This document shows positions 1-8,623 of a DNA stretch of 51,299 nucleotides, piece after piece. Position numbers and translations under genes: made by a program. The notes below the pieces were generated by a model. The model was not told the DNA's origin. It saw nothing but the letters and a program-made list of their open reading frames with translations, and made no database searches. Each line of letters starts with the position of its first letter. Positions within the stretch are counted from its first letter, which is position 1. The stretch lies in assembly GCF_013141425.1 (NCBI RefSeq), contig NZ_JABFRA010000096.1, positions 1 through 51,299 on the forward strand, written 5' to 3'. Source of the stretch: Methylotenera sp. (GTDB lineage: Bacteria > Pseudomonadota > Gammaproteobacteria > Burkholderiales > Methylophilaceae).

Positions 1-681
1 GTTGGTGCTGGTTTTGTTGGCTTGATTTCATTATTTAATATTTTTGGTCGCTTTGTCTGGGCGACTTCGTCAGACAAATTAGGCCGTAAGCGCACTTACT
101 ATATATTCTTTGTGTTAGGTGCGATTATGTATTGCACCGCGACCTACGTGGCAGGCTTTAAATCCCTAGCATTGTTTGTGGCGGCTTTCTGCGTCATTGC
201 TTCTATGTATGGCGGCGGGTTTGCGACGATTCCTGCCTATTTGGCCGATATGTTTGGCACCCAGTTTGTGGGGGCGATTCATGGGCGTTTGCTTACGGCG
301 TGGTCTACCGCTGGTATTGTGGGGCCGGTTGTTGTGAATTATCTGCACGATACACGCGTGGAAGCTGGAGTTCCTTTTGATAAGATTTACGCGCCGATTT
401 TTATTGTATTAGCGGGTATGCTGGTGATTGGTTTTATTGCGAACCTATTGGTTAAGCCAGTGGCTGAAAAATATTACATGACGGATGCCGAGCTAGAGGC
501 TGAGCGTAAATTAGCCCATGAGAAATCTGTCGCAACAAATGGCGGAAAAGCAACTGCAAGTAGTAGCCCACAAGCCAATGGCCACCCAATATTGGTGGTC
601 TTTGCCTGGGCTTTAGTTTTGATACCGATTAGTTACGGCGTTTGGAGCACTGTGCAAAAAGCTTGGAGTTTATTTCACTAA
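1..681 (+). CDS. MFS transporter, OFA (oxalate/formate antiporter-like) type, 3' part
   Basis: The reading frame is open from the first base, so this is the C-terminal part of a larger gene. It encodes an inner-membrane major facilitator transporter. The visible part has the conserved cytoplasmic loop motif between helices (GRFVWATSSDKLGRKRTY) followed by about five hydrophobic segments, a pattern seen in the OFA (oxalate/formate antiporter) branch. After a hydrophilic linker rich in Ala, Ser and Gln (about residues 160-190 of the visible part), one last hydrophobic helix with the pattern PISYGVWSTVQKA resembles the separate 'MFS small subunit' peptide found beside OFA transporters, so that peptide seems fused here. 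The substrate cannot be read from this fragment; a small organic anion is the family expectation. Confidence 0.8.
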   Translation, partial: VGAGFVGLISLFNIFGRFVWATSSDKLGRKRTYYIFFVLGAIMYCTATYVAGFKSLALFVAAFCVIASMYGGGFATIPAYLADMFGTQFVGAIHGRLLTAWSTAGIVGPVVVNYLHDTRVEAGVPFDKIYAPIFIVLAGMLVIGFIANLLVKPVAEKYYMTDAELEAERKLAHEKSVATNGGKATASSSPQANGHPILVVFAWALVLIPISYGVWSTVQKAWSLFH

Positions 682-746
682 AGTAAGCGGCGAATATGCG
701 GTAAAATACACTTTTGTGAATTTGCATTAGTGATTAAGGAATATAC

Positions 747-1196
747 GTGAGAGAAATTGAGAAAAATTTAGAGGGTAAAGGCCTGCAAATTGGCGTGGTG
801 CTATCTAGATTTAATAGTGATATTGGTGATGGTTTACTTAGCGCATGTACGGCTGAGTTGTTAAATCTGGGTGTGGCGAGCGATGATATTACCATTGCAA
901 CTGTTCCAGGCGCATTAGAAACGCCATTGGTTTTGCAACACATGGCGATTAGTGAAAAATTTGATGCGCTGATTGCCTTGGGTGCCATTATTCGTGGTGA
1001 AACTTACCATTTTGAAGTGGTTTCAAATGAATCTGCGCGTGGTATTTCTGAAGTGCAATTCAATACAGGAATCCCTGTCGCTAATGCTGTATTGACCACC
1101 GAAGATGATGATCAGGCAATTGCGCGTATGCATGTAAAAGGCGCAGAAGCCGCGCAAGTGGCGGTTGAAATGGCTAATTTGATTCGGGCGCTATGA
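747..1196 (+). CDS. ribH: 6,7-dimethyl-8-ribityllumazine synthase (riboflavin synthesis)
   Basis: Lumazine synthase condenses 5-amino-6-ribitylamino-uracil with 3,4-dihydroxy-2-butanone 4-phosphate in the penultimate step of riboflavin synthesis. The 149-residue protein has the family length. It shows the N-terminal [12 protein letters not shown] substrate loop, the VPGALETP motif and [12 protein letters not shown], which holds the catalytic His. The start is GTG at 747, with an AAGGA ribosome site at 735-739; no nearby ATG fits. It overlaps nusB by 4 bases (ATGA), the usual ribH-nusB arrangement and a sign of translational coupling. No convincing sigma-70 promoter was found in the short gap after the transporter gene. 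Confidence 0.95.
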   Translation: MREIEKNLEGKGLQIGVVLSRFNSDIGDGLLSACTAELLNLGVASDDITIATVPGALETPLVLQHMAISEKFDALIALGAIIRGETYHFEVVSNESARGISEVQFNTGIPVANAVLTTEDDDQAIARMHVKGAEAAQVAVEMANLIRAL

Positions 1197-1726
1197 TGGT
1201 GGCGAAAGAGCAAGTTGTTCGTAGCCTAGTAGTAGGCGAAGGTAATAACGAAAGTAAGACAGCCCCTACAAAAAAGCCTTCTGCTAAAAAAAATAACGGA
1301 AAGAACCGCAGAAAATCACGCGAGTTGGTGTTGAAAGCGGTGTATAGAGGCATGTTAAATCAGTCGGAATTAGGCCCAATATTTCGCGATATGGCGGATG
1401 ATCCTGATTACAACAAGGCAGACGAGGCTTATTTTAAACAGTTGCTCGAGGCTGTAAGTAGCCATGTAGTCGAGCTGGATGAAAAATTGGCAAATTTCAT
1501 CGATCGAAAAGTTATAGAATTAAGCCCGATTGAGCATGCGATTCTAAGGATTTCTGGCTGTGAATTGATGTTCGATTTGAGTATTCCATACCGTGTAGTT
1601 ATTAATGAAGGCGTTGAGTTGGCCAAAATTTATGGTGGTGTCGATGGCCATAAATATATTAATGGTGTGTTAGATAAACTCGCTGCAGATGTACGGGGTG
1701 CTGAAGTTCAAAATGCTAGAATTTAA
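1193..1726 (+). CDS. nusB: transcription antitermination factor NusB
   Basis: NusB binds boxA RNA together with ribosomal protein S10 in rRNA antitermination complexes. The 177-residue protein carries the full NusB fold from about residue 40: [13 protein letters not shown], then [15 protein letters not shown] and [14 protein letters not shown], ending in the [13 protein letters not shown] segment. The first 40 residues form a Lys/Asn/Ser-rich, probably disordered extension that typical 140-residue NusB proteins lack. A double ATG (1193 and 1196) overlaps the ribH stop. The next gene is 106 bases away, and that AT-rich spacer has no clear terminator. Confidence 0.93.
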   Translation: MMVAKEQVVRSLVVGEGNNESKTAPTKKPSAKKNNGKNRRKSRELVLKAVYRGMLNQSELGPIFRDMADDPDYNKADEAYFKQLLEAVSSHVVELDEKLANFIDRKVIELSPIEHAILRISGCELMFDLSIPYRVVINEGVELAKIYGGVDGHKYINGVLDKLAADVRGAEVQNARI

Positions 1727-1832
1727 GCAAAAAGGCTTTTAAATAAGCAAAGTTTAAAAAGATTTGAATTTAAAACTCTAAATTTGAAACTAAGCAAAAC
1801 ATTGGACCGTTGCTTAATGCGGGCAAGCTAAT

Positions 1833-2672
1833 ATGAACCTGAGTGGCGTGTTAGAAATTGTACGGTTAACCGATGTGGGTTTGCTTCGCGACCATAACGA
1901 AGATACCATTGCTAGCGATGAAACCATTGGTTTAGTTTTACTAGCAGATGGAATGGGTGGCTATAAAGCTGGTGAAGTTGCGAGTGAAATCGCCATCTTG
2001 AGCATGACCGGAGAACTGAAAGATACGGTAGATAATCAGCGACCAGGCAGGGTGGATTTGGCGCTGGGTAAGCAGGCTGAAGCGCAACTCATTATAAATG
2101 CCGTAAAAAACGCGAATGAGGTGATTTACAGCGTTTCCCAAACTCAGCCACATTGCGCTGGTATGGGAACCACACTGGTGGTTGGCTTGTTTACTAACAA
2201 TAAAGTTTTGGTTGGTCACATTGGCGATTCGCGTATGTATCGCTTAAGAATGGGTGAATTAAGCTTACTTACCCGAGACCATTCGGTATTGCAAGAGCAG
2301 ATTCGACTGGGCTTGATTACAGTTGAGCAAGCTAGAAAATCGGCGCATAAAAATTTAGTTACACGAGCTTTGGGCGTAGATGAAACGGTTGAGTTGGAGC
2401 TAAACGAGTATGATGTTGCGGTAGATGACTTGTATCTAGTTTGTTCTGACGGTTTAACTGATTTGGTTGAAGATGAGGCAATAGAATCAACGTTGAATCT
2501 AGCATCCTCTGATTTAGAAAGTGCTGCAAAAACACTGGTAAAAATGGCGAATGACAATGGTGGTAGTGATAACATTTCTGTCATACTCGTTCGGGTGAAT
2601 GCGTCTTTTGGCTGTAAAGAAACATGGCTGGGCAATTTGGGCGTCGATAATTTCTTAGGTTGGTTAAAATAG
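1833..2672 (+). CDS. PP2C-type Ser/Thr protein phosphatase (Stp1/PppA-like)
   Basis: A metal-dependent phosphatase of the PP2C family, predicted cytoplasmic, that would remove phosphate from Ser/Thr residues. All key PP2C motifs are present in order: RDHNED near residue 20, LLADGMGG (metal-binding Asp, residues 37-43), GMGTTL, GHIGDSRMYR, LVCSDGLTD, and GGSDNISVILV near the C-terminus. The domain fills about residues 8-255, with a short tail. The gene is followed after 11 bases by an FHA-domain gene, a common partnership in Ser/Thr phosphosignalling. No kinase gene is present in this window, so the phosphorylated target and its kinase must lie elsewhere. Confidence 0.9.
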   Translation: MNLSGVLEIVRLTDVGLLRDHNEDTIASDETIGLVLLADGMGGYKAGEVASEIAILSMTGELKDTVDNQRPGRVDLALGKQAEAQLIINAVKNANEVIYSVSQTQPHCAGMGTTLVVGLFTNNKVLVGHIGDSRMYRLRMGELSLLTRDHSVLQEQIRLGLITVEQARKSAHKNLVTRALGVDETVELELNEYDVAVDDLYLVCSDGLTDLVEDEAIESTLNLASSDLESAAKTLVKMANDNGGSDNISVILVRVNASFGCKETWLGNLGVDNFLGWLK

Positions 2673-2683
2673 CAGGGTGGATA

Positions 2684-3514
2684 ATGGCTAAGCTGATTTT
2701 TTCTTTAGAGAATACAATTTTAAATGAATTCCAACTCAGCAAAGAGCGCACCAGTATTGGTCGTAGGCCGAGTAATGATATTCAAATTGATAATTTAGCG
2801 GTGAGTGGTGAGCATGCCGTTATTCTAAAAGTTGGCGACAATTATTATATTGAAGACCAAGACAGTACTAATGGTACCGAGGTTAACGCCAAGCTTGTGA
2901 AAAGTCATTTATTGCAAGCTGGAGACTTAATCGAGTTTGGTAAGCACCAATTAAAGTTTGTTAGTGATCCCAAGGTGAAAGAGGCCGCGAATAACGACGG
3001 TGGATTTGAAAAAACCATAATGATGCGACCCTCCGACTTTAAACACTTGCTGCAAACGCCAGATATTACAGGCCAAGACGTTACTACAGAAAACCAAGTT
3101 GTCGAGAACCAATCCTCCCAAAGTTCAACTGACGAATTAAGTTCAGTAGAGCAGCAAGCAGCATCAGATCAGGTACTACCAGATCAGACAGTGCCAAATC
3201 AATCAGTACCAGACCAATCGGTGAATTCTGTAAGTGAGAAGCCATTGGCAATTGGTCGAGTTCAAGTGCTAAATGGCTCCAGTGTTGGTCGTGAGTTGGT
3301 TTTGAATAAAGCCTTAACCACATTGGGCAAAACTGGTGTACAAGTTGCGGTAATTACCAAACGCCCACACGGTTATTTTATTACGCACGTTGAAGGTAAA
3401 GTATTTCCGGCGATCAATGGTACATCTGCAGGTGCGCAAGCCTATGCTTTACGTGACCATGATGTTATTGAAATTGCCGGGATAAAAATGGAATTTTATT
3501 TAGAGAAACTTTAG
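2684..3514 (+). CDS. FHA-domain protein with a second, degenerate FHA-like region
   Basis: FHA domains bind phosphothreonine peptides. The first domain (about residues 1-95) has the canonical pattern: TSIGRRPSNDIQI, then SGEHAVI and DSTNGTEVN. Next comes a linker rich in Gln, Ser and Val with a repeated five-residue unit (xDQ/NQ-S/T-V-P, about residues 155-185). The last 80 residues resemble a second FHA fold (LTTLGKTGVQVAVI ... DHDVIEIAGIKMEF) but lack the clear Arg/Ser binding pair. The frame stays open back to a TTG at 2660 inside the phosphatase gene. I chose ATG 2684 because AGGG lies six bases upstream and the FHA strand begins right there. It is probably co-transcribed with the phosphatase. 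Confidence 0.85.
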   Translation: MAKLIFSLENTILNEFQLSKERTSIGRRPSNDIQIDNLAVSGEHAVILKVGDNYYIEDQDSTNGTEVNAKLVKSHLLQAGDLIEFGKHQLKFVSDPKVKEAANNDGGFEKTIMMRPSDFKHLLQTPDITGQDVTTENQVVENQSSQSSTDELSSVEQQAASDQVLPDQTVPNQSVPDQSVNSVSEKPLAIGRVQVLNGSSVGRELVLNKALTTLGKTGVQVAVITKRPHGYFITHVEGKVFPAINGTSAGAQAYALRDHDVIEIAGIKMEFYLEKL

Positions 3515-3603
3515 GTTTTTGCTTTAATTAATAAATTCTCCAATACGAAATATAGTCGTTTGTATATTTTTGATGTCACTTGTAATGAATACGGCTACCT
3601 AGA

Positions 3604-5235
3604 ATGATAGATCAACAACATCCCTACTTGCTTAAACGCCTTGAGCGCCTCAATTCCATTGGCGTGGCACTTTCTGCAGAGCGCGATAATAAACGCTTGC
3701 TGGAAATGATTTTGTTGGGCGCGCAAGAAATCACCAATGCGGATGGTGGCACTTTATATACCATCACCGATGATAAACATTTGAAGTTTGAAATAATGAA
3801 TAATAAAACGCTTGGCATTTCGCTGGGCGGTACAACAGGTAAAGAAATCCCGTTCTTACCTATTCCAATGTATTTAGAAGATGGCAGTCAAAATTTAACA
3901 ACAGTAGCGGCTTATGCCACTTTAAATGATAAAACCGTCAATATTGAGAATGCTTATTTAACGCAGGATTTTGATTTTACAGGTACGCGTAAATTTGACG
4001 AGAAAACTGGCTACCACTCTCAATCTTTCTTGACCATACCGATGAAAAATCATGAGGAAGAAGTCATTGGTGTGTTGCAGCTAATCAATGCCATAGATGT
4101 TGATACCCATGAAATCATTCCTTTTTCCCTCGCCAATCAAAGTTTAGTTGAGTCCTTGGCTTCGCAAGCCGCAGTTGCGATGACAAATCATGATTTGATT
4201 GAAGGCCTAAAGGGTCTATTTGAGGCTTTCATCGAACTGATGGCGGAAGCCATTGACCAGAAATCACCTTATACTGGGGGGCACTGTAGACGTGTGCCTG
4301 AACTCACTATGATGCTGGCACAGGCTGCAATTGATACCAAAGTTGGGCCGCTGAAAGACTTTACCTTAAACGAAAAAGAATTTTATGAGTTAAAGATTGC
4401 AGGTTGGTTGCACGACTGCGGCAAAGTCACTACGCCAGAATCAGTGATGGATAAGCCAACTAAGCTTTCTGGTATCTTTGATCGCATTCAATTGGTTGAT
4501 CAGCGTTTTGAGTTGCTTAAGAGTCAAGCAGAATGCACTGCGCTTAAGAATCAACTTGCAATGCTGCGTAACGGCCAACTGGTTGACTTTGCCAAGTCTG
4601 CATCAGAACTCGAGGCATTTAATGCCAAGTGTGATGCAGACCGTGATTTTTTGCGAAAATCCAATTTCGGCAGTGAATCAATGACGCCTGAAGATCAGCA
4701 GCGCGTCATTGATATTGCAGCAACGCAACTGCAGGATTCGCATGGCAATGTGAGCAGTTTATTAAGTGAAAATGAGATTTATAACTTAAATATTGCTAAG
4801 GGTACATTAACCAACGAAGAGCGTGAAATCATCAACAACCACATTGTGGTGACTATTCATATGTTGGATTCATTGCCCTACCCGAATGGATTAAAACGCG
4901 TGCCGGAATATGCCTGTGGCCACCATGAGCGAATGGATGGTCGCGGATACCCGAAAGGCTTAACGCGAGAGCAAATGTCGGTGCCGGCTCGCGTAATGGG
5001 TATTGCGGACATCTTTGAGGCCTTGACATCAAAAGATCGACCTTATAAAAAAGCCAAAACGCTCACAGAGTCATTGCATATTTTAGGTAAAATGAAAGAA
5101 GATCAGCACATTGATCCAGATTTGTTTGATATTTTTGTGCGCGAAAAGGTTTATTTGAAGTATGCGCAACAATTTTTAGAACCCGAGCAAATTGACGAGG
5201 TAGATGAAGCTAAGATACCAGGCTATCAGCCATAA
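3604..5235 (+). CDS. GAF plus HD-GYP domain phosphohydrolase, probable cyclic-di-GMP phosphodiesterase
   Basis: The 543-residue protein has an N-terminal GAF sensor domain (about residues 15-197) and a C-terminal HD-GYP domain (about 205-525). The catalytic signature is intact: HCRRV (residue 227 on), LHDCGK (269-274, the HD pair), HHERMDGRGYP (440-450) and ADIFEALTSKDRPY. This supports cyclic-di-GMP hydrolysis to pGpG or GMP, although activity varies in the family. Between the HD pair and the HHE motif there is an extra stretch of about 105 residues (roughly 290-395), rich in charged residues, where a typical HD-GYP domain continues directly. No membrane segment is present. It lies 89 bases after the FHA gene on the same strand, so it may belong to that signalling cluster. 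Confidence 0.88.
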   Translation: MIDQQHPYLLKRLERLNSIGVALSAERDNKRLLEMILLGAQEITNADGGTLYTITDDKHLKFEIMNNKTLGISLGGTTGKEIPFLPIPMYLEDGSQNLTTVAAYATLNDKTVNIENAYLTQDFDFTGTRKFDEKTGYHSQSFLTIPMKNHEEEVIGVLQLINAIDVDTHEIIPFSLANQSLVESLASQAAVAMTNHDLIEGLKGLFEAFIELMAEAIDQKSPYTGGHCRRVPELTMMLAQAAIDTKVGPLKDFTLNEKEFYELKIAGWLHDCGKVTTPESVMDKPTKLSGIFDRIQLVDQRFELLKSQAECTALKNQLAMLRNGQLVDFAKSASELEAFNAKCDADRDFLRKSNFGSESMTPEDQQRVIDIAATQLQDSHGNVSSLLSENEIYNLNIAKGTLTNEEREIINNHIVVTIHMLDSLPYPNGLKRVPEYACGHHERMDGRGYPKGLTREQMSVPARVMGIADIFEALTSKDRPYKKAKTLTESLHILGKMKEDQHIDPDLFDIFVREKVYLKYAQQFLEPEQIDEVDEAKIPGYQP

Positions 5236-5253
5236 TGCAGCTAATCTGTTTCG

Positions 5254-6009
5254 TTATAACTTCATTGCGTGAAAACCCGTTTCATCACGCCTTAAGTAAC
5301 TACCTTGTTCATACCAATCGCCTAATACCCACCTTGTAATAGTGTGACCATCTAATTGAATTTGATGCTGATCTGGCCTGTGGGTATGACCATGTATCAA
5401 AATTTCTGGGTATTGAGTCTTTCTTAATAGTTGATTTACCGCTTGCTGATTCACATCCATAATTAACATGGATTTCTGAGATTTTTCTTGTTCACTTTGT
5501 AGGCGAATCGTTTCAATCTGTTTTTTTCTGGATTGTAATGACTGATTTAGAAAATTATTTTGCCATTGCGGGTCTCGTACTTGCAGGCGAAAAGCCTGAT
5601 AATCGATATCATCCGTACATAAGTGGTCGCCATGACTCAACAAGGTGCGAACACCCTGTAAATCAATCAAAATAGGGTCATCCAGTAGAGTCATTTTTGC
5701 GGCATCGCAAAATTGTTGTGAGATAAGAAAATCGCGGTTGCCATGCATGAAATAGATTTTTACGCCAAAATCGGCCAGCGCTCGAAAAGCATTCACAATT
5801 AGTTGGTGGTCTTCAAAATCGTCATCGCCCGCCCAATATTCAAATAAATCACCTAATATATAAAGCGCATTGGCCTGTATGGCGATGGTTTGTAGAAAAC
5901 TTAAAAACGCGGCAGTGATATGTGGTCGGCTGGCGCATAAATGCAAATCGGAAATAAATAAGTCGGGCTTGTACAAGCTCTGTCCTAATTTATTTCCGAT
6001 ATTCTTCAT
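5254..6009 (-). CDS. lpxH: UDP-2,3-diacylglucosamine diphosphatase LpxH
   Basis: LpxH hydrolyses UDP-2,3-diacylglucosamine to lipid X and UMP in lipid A synthesis, at the inner face of the inner membrane. The calcineurin-like metallophosphoesterase motifs are complete: ISDLHL, LGDLFEYWAGDD, MHGNRDFL, LSHGDHLCTDD and HGHTHRPD. The frame extends to a TTG at 6027; I prefer ATG 6009, giving 251 residues, close to the 240 of E. coli. Neither start has a clear ribosome site. It is convergent with the HD-GYP gene, with only 18 bases between them and no terminator. The next minus-strand gene upstream is ppiB. Confidence 0.93.
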   Translation of the reverse strand: MKNIGNKLGQSLYKPDLFISDLHLCASRPHITAAFLSFLQTIAIQANALYILGDLFEYWAGDDDFEDHQLIVNAFRALADFGVKIYFMHGNRDFLISQQFCDAAKMTLLDDPILIDLQGVRTLLSHGDHLCTDDIDYQAFRLQVRDPQWQNNFLNQSLQSRKKQIETIRLQSEQEKSQKSMLIMDVNQQAVNQLLRKTQYPEILIHGHTHRPDQHQIQLDGHTITRWVLGDWYEQGSYLRRDETGFHAMKL

Positions 6010-6067
6010 GTTAAACCGAGCAATCAATTTGAATTGGATTGGCTGAACTGTTTAACGCTAGCATTAA

Positions 6068-6559
6068 TTAACTTCGCGTTGCTTTTTCAATGACTACATT
6101 ATCTACGGGGACATCTTGATGGCCTTTACGGCTGGTAGTTTTGACTTTTTTGATTTTATCTACAACGTCTGTACCTGCTGTTACCTTACCAAATACACAG
6201 TAACCCCAGCCACTAGTAGTAGGTGCGCTGTGGTTTAAAAAGTCATTATTGCCTACATTGATAAAAAATTGGCTGCTGGCAGAGTGTGGGGCAGAGGTGC
6301 GCGCCATGGCAATGGTGTATTGGTCGTTAGCTAGGCCATTATCCGCTTCATTCTTAATTTCATCTGCAGATTCTTTTTGGTTCATGGTCGCGTCAAAGCC
6401 TCCGCCTTGAATCATAAAACCATCAATGACACGATGGAAAATGGTGCCGTCATAAAAGCCATTGTCGACATATTGTAAAAAGTTTGCGACAGTAATCGGC
6501 GCCTTTTCGGCATCGAGATCTAAAGTAATTTCGCCAAAGTTTGTTAGTAATTTAACCAC
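6068..6559 (-). CDS. ppiB: peptidyl-prolyl cis-trans isomerase B (cytoplasmic cyclophilin)
   Basis: A 163-residue cyclophilin that speeds proline isomerisation during protein folding. It has the catalytic [15 protein letters not shown] block, then the [14 protein letters not shown] and GYCVFGKV motifs of the family. There is no signal peptide, so it is cytoplasmic. The start is GTG at 6559, supported by an AAGGA seven bases upstream. It lies 34 bases downstream of a second cyclophilin gene with a signal peptide, so the two form a cytoplasmic/periplasmic pair, probably in one transcript running on to lpxH. Confidence 0.93.
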   Translation of the reverse strand: MVKLLTNFGEITLDLDAEKAPITVANFLQYVDNGFYDGTIFHRVIDGFMIQGGGFDATMNQKESADEIKNEADNGLANDQYTIAMARTSAPHSASSQFFINVGNNDFLNHSAPTTSGWGYCVFGKVTAGTDVVDKIKKVKTTSRKGHQDVPVDNVVIEKATRS

Positions 6560-6593
6560 AAAATATCCTTATTAATAGTGTTGTAAATGTAGC

Positions 6594-7181
6594 CTATAAA
6601 GGCTGGGTGTTCAGTTTAACTTGATGAATCAGAATCGTGGATTTTGGTACGTTGTAATATGGACCCACATTAATGGTTGGGCTAATGCCGATTTCGCGCA
6701 CAACATCCATACCTTTTAATACCCGACCAAATACGCAGTAACCGATAGATTCAGCGTCAGGACCTTGATAATTAAGTGGTACGTTATTTTCCAGGTTGAT
6801 AAAAAATTGCGCCGTAGCGGAATCTGGGTCACTGGTTCTTGCCATGGCAATGGTACCTGGCTCGTTGCGTAAGCCATTGCCAGCTTCGTTGACGATGGGC
6901 GCTAATGTTTGTTTTTCCGACATGTCAGCATTAAAGCCACCACCTTGAATCATAAAATGATCAATCACACGATGAAAAATTGTCTCTTTGTAGAAACCGG
7001 ATTTTACATACTGTAAGAAATTAGCCACGGTTTTGGGCGCTTTTTCGGGATAAAGTTCAACAATAAAATTACCGTGGTTGGTCTCAAAAACCACTTGAGG
7101 GTTAGCGGCCAGTGCGGCGGGGCTTGCAAAGGTAGAGGTCGCAAAAACTGCCAGCATTAAAAAAGAGTAGAGTTTACGCAT
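6594..7181 (-). CDS. ppiA: periplasmic peptidyl-prolyl cis-trans isomerase A (cyclophilin)
   Basis: A 195-residue cyclophilin with a clear signal peptide: basic MRK start, hydrophobic core, and cleavage predicted after the Ala-rich ASPAALA at about residue 26. The catalytic motif [15 protein letters not shown], the AMARTSDPDSATAQFFINL block and GYCVFGRVLKGMDVV identify the family. It should act on periplasmic and outer-membrane proteins. The ATG start has an AAGGA seven bases upstream. Probably co-transcribed with ppiB and lpxH. Confidence 0.93.
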   Translation of the reverse strand: MRKLYSFLMLAVFATSTFASPAALAANPQVVFETNHGNFIVELYPEKAPKTVANFLQYVKSGFYKETIFHRVIDHFMIQGGGFNADMSEKQTLAPIVNEAGNGLRNEPGTIAMARTSDPDSATAQFFINLENNVPLNYQGPDAESIGYCVFGRVLKGMDVVREIGISPTINVGPYYNVPKSTILIHQVKLNTQPL

Positions 7182-7269
7182 GTGCTTCCTTAAAATTTAA
7201 GCGCTAATTTGAGAGAGTTGAAATTTTGCTACGAGGGTTTGGCTAATTTTTAATAACGCTTAAATGTCA

Positions 7270-8520
7270 TTAGGCTGCACCTTCGTAAATGATTTTCCAA
7301 GCATTGCCTTCCTGAATCCAGTATTGCCGTTTTTGCATTTTATTGGCTAAGCTGGGAGATTTGAAATCTTGTGTGAAATCAACCACTACAACTTTTTTAG
7401 CGCTGGCGTTGTCTGAACGATTATCGGTGGTTGGGTAGGCAAACATACTGATATTAGACAAGCTAATATCGACTTTAGGTTTGGCGGCCTGTACTTTGAA
7501 TTTATGTGCTGACCATTTTGGTAAATCGATTCCGTCACTTGAAAAATCTTGTGAGTAATGTGAAAGGTATTTTGGCGTATCTTGCGCTTTCCAGTCATTG
7601 AGCCAGGCTCTCATGGCGGCCTTTAATGCTTGTTCATCGTTATCAGCACTATCTGCATCTTTCCAAGTTAAGTTGTTGGCAATGACAACTGGCGTTTTGC
7701 CAGATTGTAAAACAGGAGAAAGTGCTTTTATATCTTGATTGGTCAGTACTACGCATCCATCGCTAGCATTTGGTGGGCGGCTGTAAGTGTTGCTGGGCGT
7801 TCCGTGCAGCCATATGCCTGAGCCACTTCTATTAAATCGAGAATCCCATTCATTGGGGTAATTAAGTGGGTAAGCGCCATCACCATACATGTCAGCCAGC
7901 GGCTGTGTTAGTTTTGGTTTAGCAAAATAAACACCAATCGGCGTGCGTTTGTCGCCTTCAGCCTGTTTGTTTACCCCATTTTTCCCTACGGTGACATAGT
8001 AATCAGCGATATAACTGAGGCTATCGCCGTTATTTTTGTACAGGTACAAACGTGATTTATCAGTATCAACCACAATGATGTGTGTTTGCTGCTCGCTAGG
8101 TGCTAATAAAAGATTGGGTAACTTATCCAAATTTTCGTTTGAAAGATAGCGTTCAATGCGCACACGCGCTTCAGCTTGTAAATCTTTTACCTCATCGGAT
8201 TTGTTGATATTGGCATTACCAAATGCCTGCAAGTGCTGTGCCTGCGCCATGAGTAAGTCACCGCGTACTAAATAGGCTAATTTAAAGTTTGGAATTTTGT
8301 TGATTAGTTCATCAATGGTATTTAACGCTTGCTGGTTTTTACCTTGGGTAATTTCCAGCAAGCTTTTTACCAGCAAGTTTTCTGCTAAACCAGTCAACTG
8401 GTTCAATTTAGGCTTAGGCAGTAAATTACCTAAATTATAGCTATTGACTGCCGTAGCGTTCCACGGCAAGAGTGTAATCGCCGCCAATATGATATAGCTT
8501 AGTGTTCTATTTAAAACCAT
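7270..8520 (-). CDS. L,D-transpeptidase (YkuD) with TPR-like N-terminus and NTF2-like C-terminal module
   Basis: A secreted cell-wall enzyme of 416 residues with a signal-like N-terminus. A helical TPR-like part (about 40-130) precedes the YkuD L,D-transpeptidase domain (about 145-285), which has HG at 239-240 and the catalytic motif SDGCVV with Cys at 256. Such enzymes form 3-3 crosslinks in peptidoglycan or attach proteins to it. The last 110 residues (about 305-416) form an NTF2/SnoaL-like module ending in WKIIYEG. The same kind of module ends the protein encoded just upstream (8624-9715), and the transpeptidase/NTF2 combination resembles the Cds6 family. The two genes are 103 bases apart on the same strand. 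Confidence 0.87.
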   Translation of the reverse strand: MVLNRTLSYIILAAITLLPWNATAVNSYNLGNLLPKPKLNQLTGLAENLLVKSLLEITQGKNQQALNTIDELINKIPNFKLAYLVRGDLLMAQAQHLQAFGNANINKSDEVKDLQAEARVRIERYLSNENLDKLPNLLLAPSEQQTHIIVVDTDKSRLYLYKNNGDSLSYIADYYVTVGKNGVNKQAEGDKRTPIGVYFAKPKLTQPLADMYGDGAYPLNYPNEWDSRFNRSGSGIWLHGTPSNTYSRPPNASDGCVVLTNQDIKALSPVLQSGKTPVVIANNLTWKDADSADNDEQALKAAMRAWLNDWKAQDTPKYLSHYSQDFSSDGIDLPKWSAHKFKVQAAKPKVDISLSNISMFAYPTTDNRSDNASAKKVVVVDFTQDFKSPSLANKMQKRQYWIQEGNAWKIIYEGAA

Positions 8521-8557
8521 ATTTTCAACAAATTATCCTAAAGAAACAAACTAGTAA

Positions 8558-8612
8558 TAAACAGGTAGACCGCTTGCTAACCCTAAAGTTAGCAATTCAA
8601 AATTCCTGTTTA
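8558..8612. repeat. nested inverted repeats between the TPR and L,D-transpeptidase genes
   Basis: Two perfect 8-base inverted repeats are nested. The outer pair is TAAACAGG at 8558-8565 and CCTGTTTA at 8605-8612. The inner pair is TTGCTAAC at 8574-8581 and GTTAGCAA at 8588-8595, with a 6-base loop. The flanks between the two stems are 8 and 9 bases long, so the whole can fold as one interrupted hairpin in RNA. No run of T follows on either strand, so it does not look like an ordinary terminator. It may be an mRNA processing or stability element between the two genes. Function is inferred only. Confidence 0.5.
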
Positions 8613-8623
8613 TAGGCTTTAGT

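Noticed and set aside
702-707. TAAAAT as a -10 for ribH-nusB
   Set aside because: No -35 at a suitable distance; AT-rich matches like this are common here.
2216-2635. Minus-strand frame of 139 codons inside the PP2C gene
   Set aside because: Antisense shadow; Ser-rich composition typical of reverse frames and no start signals.
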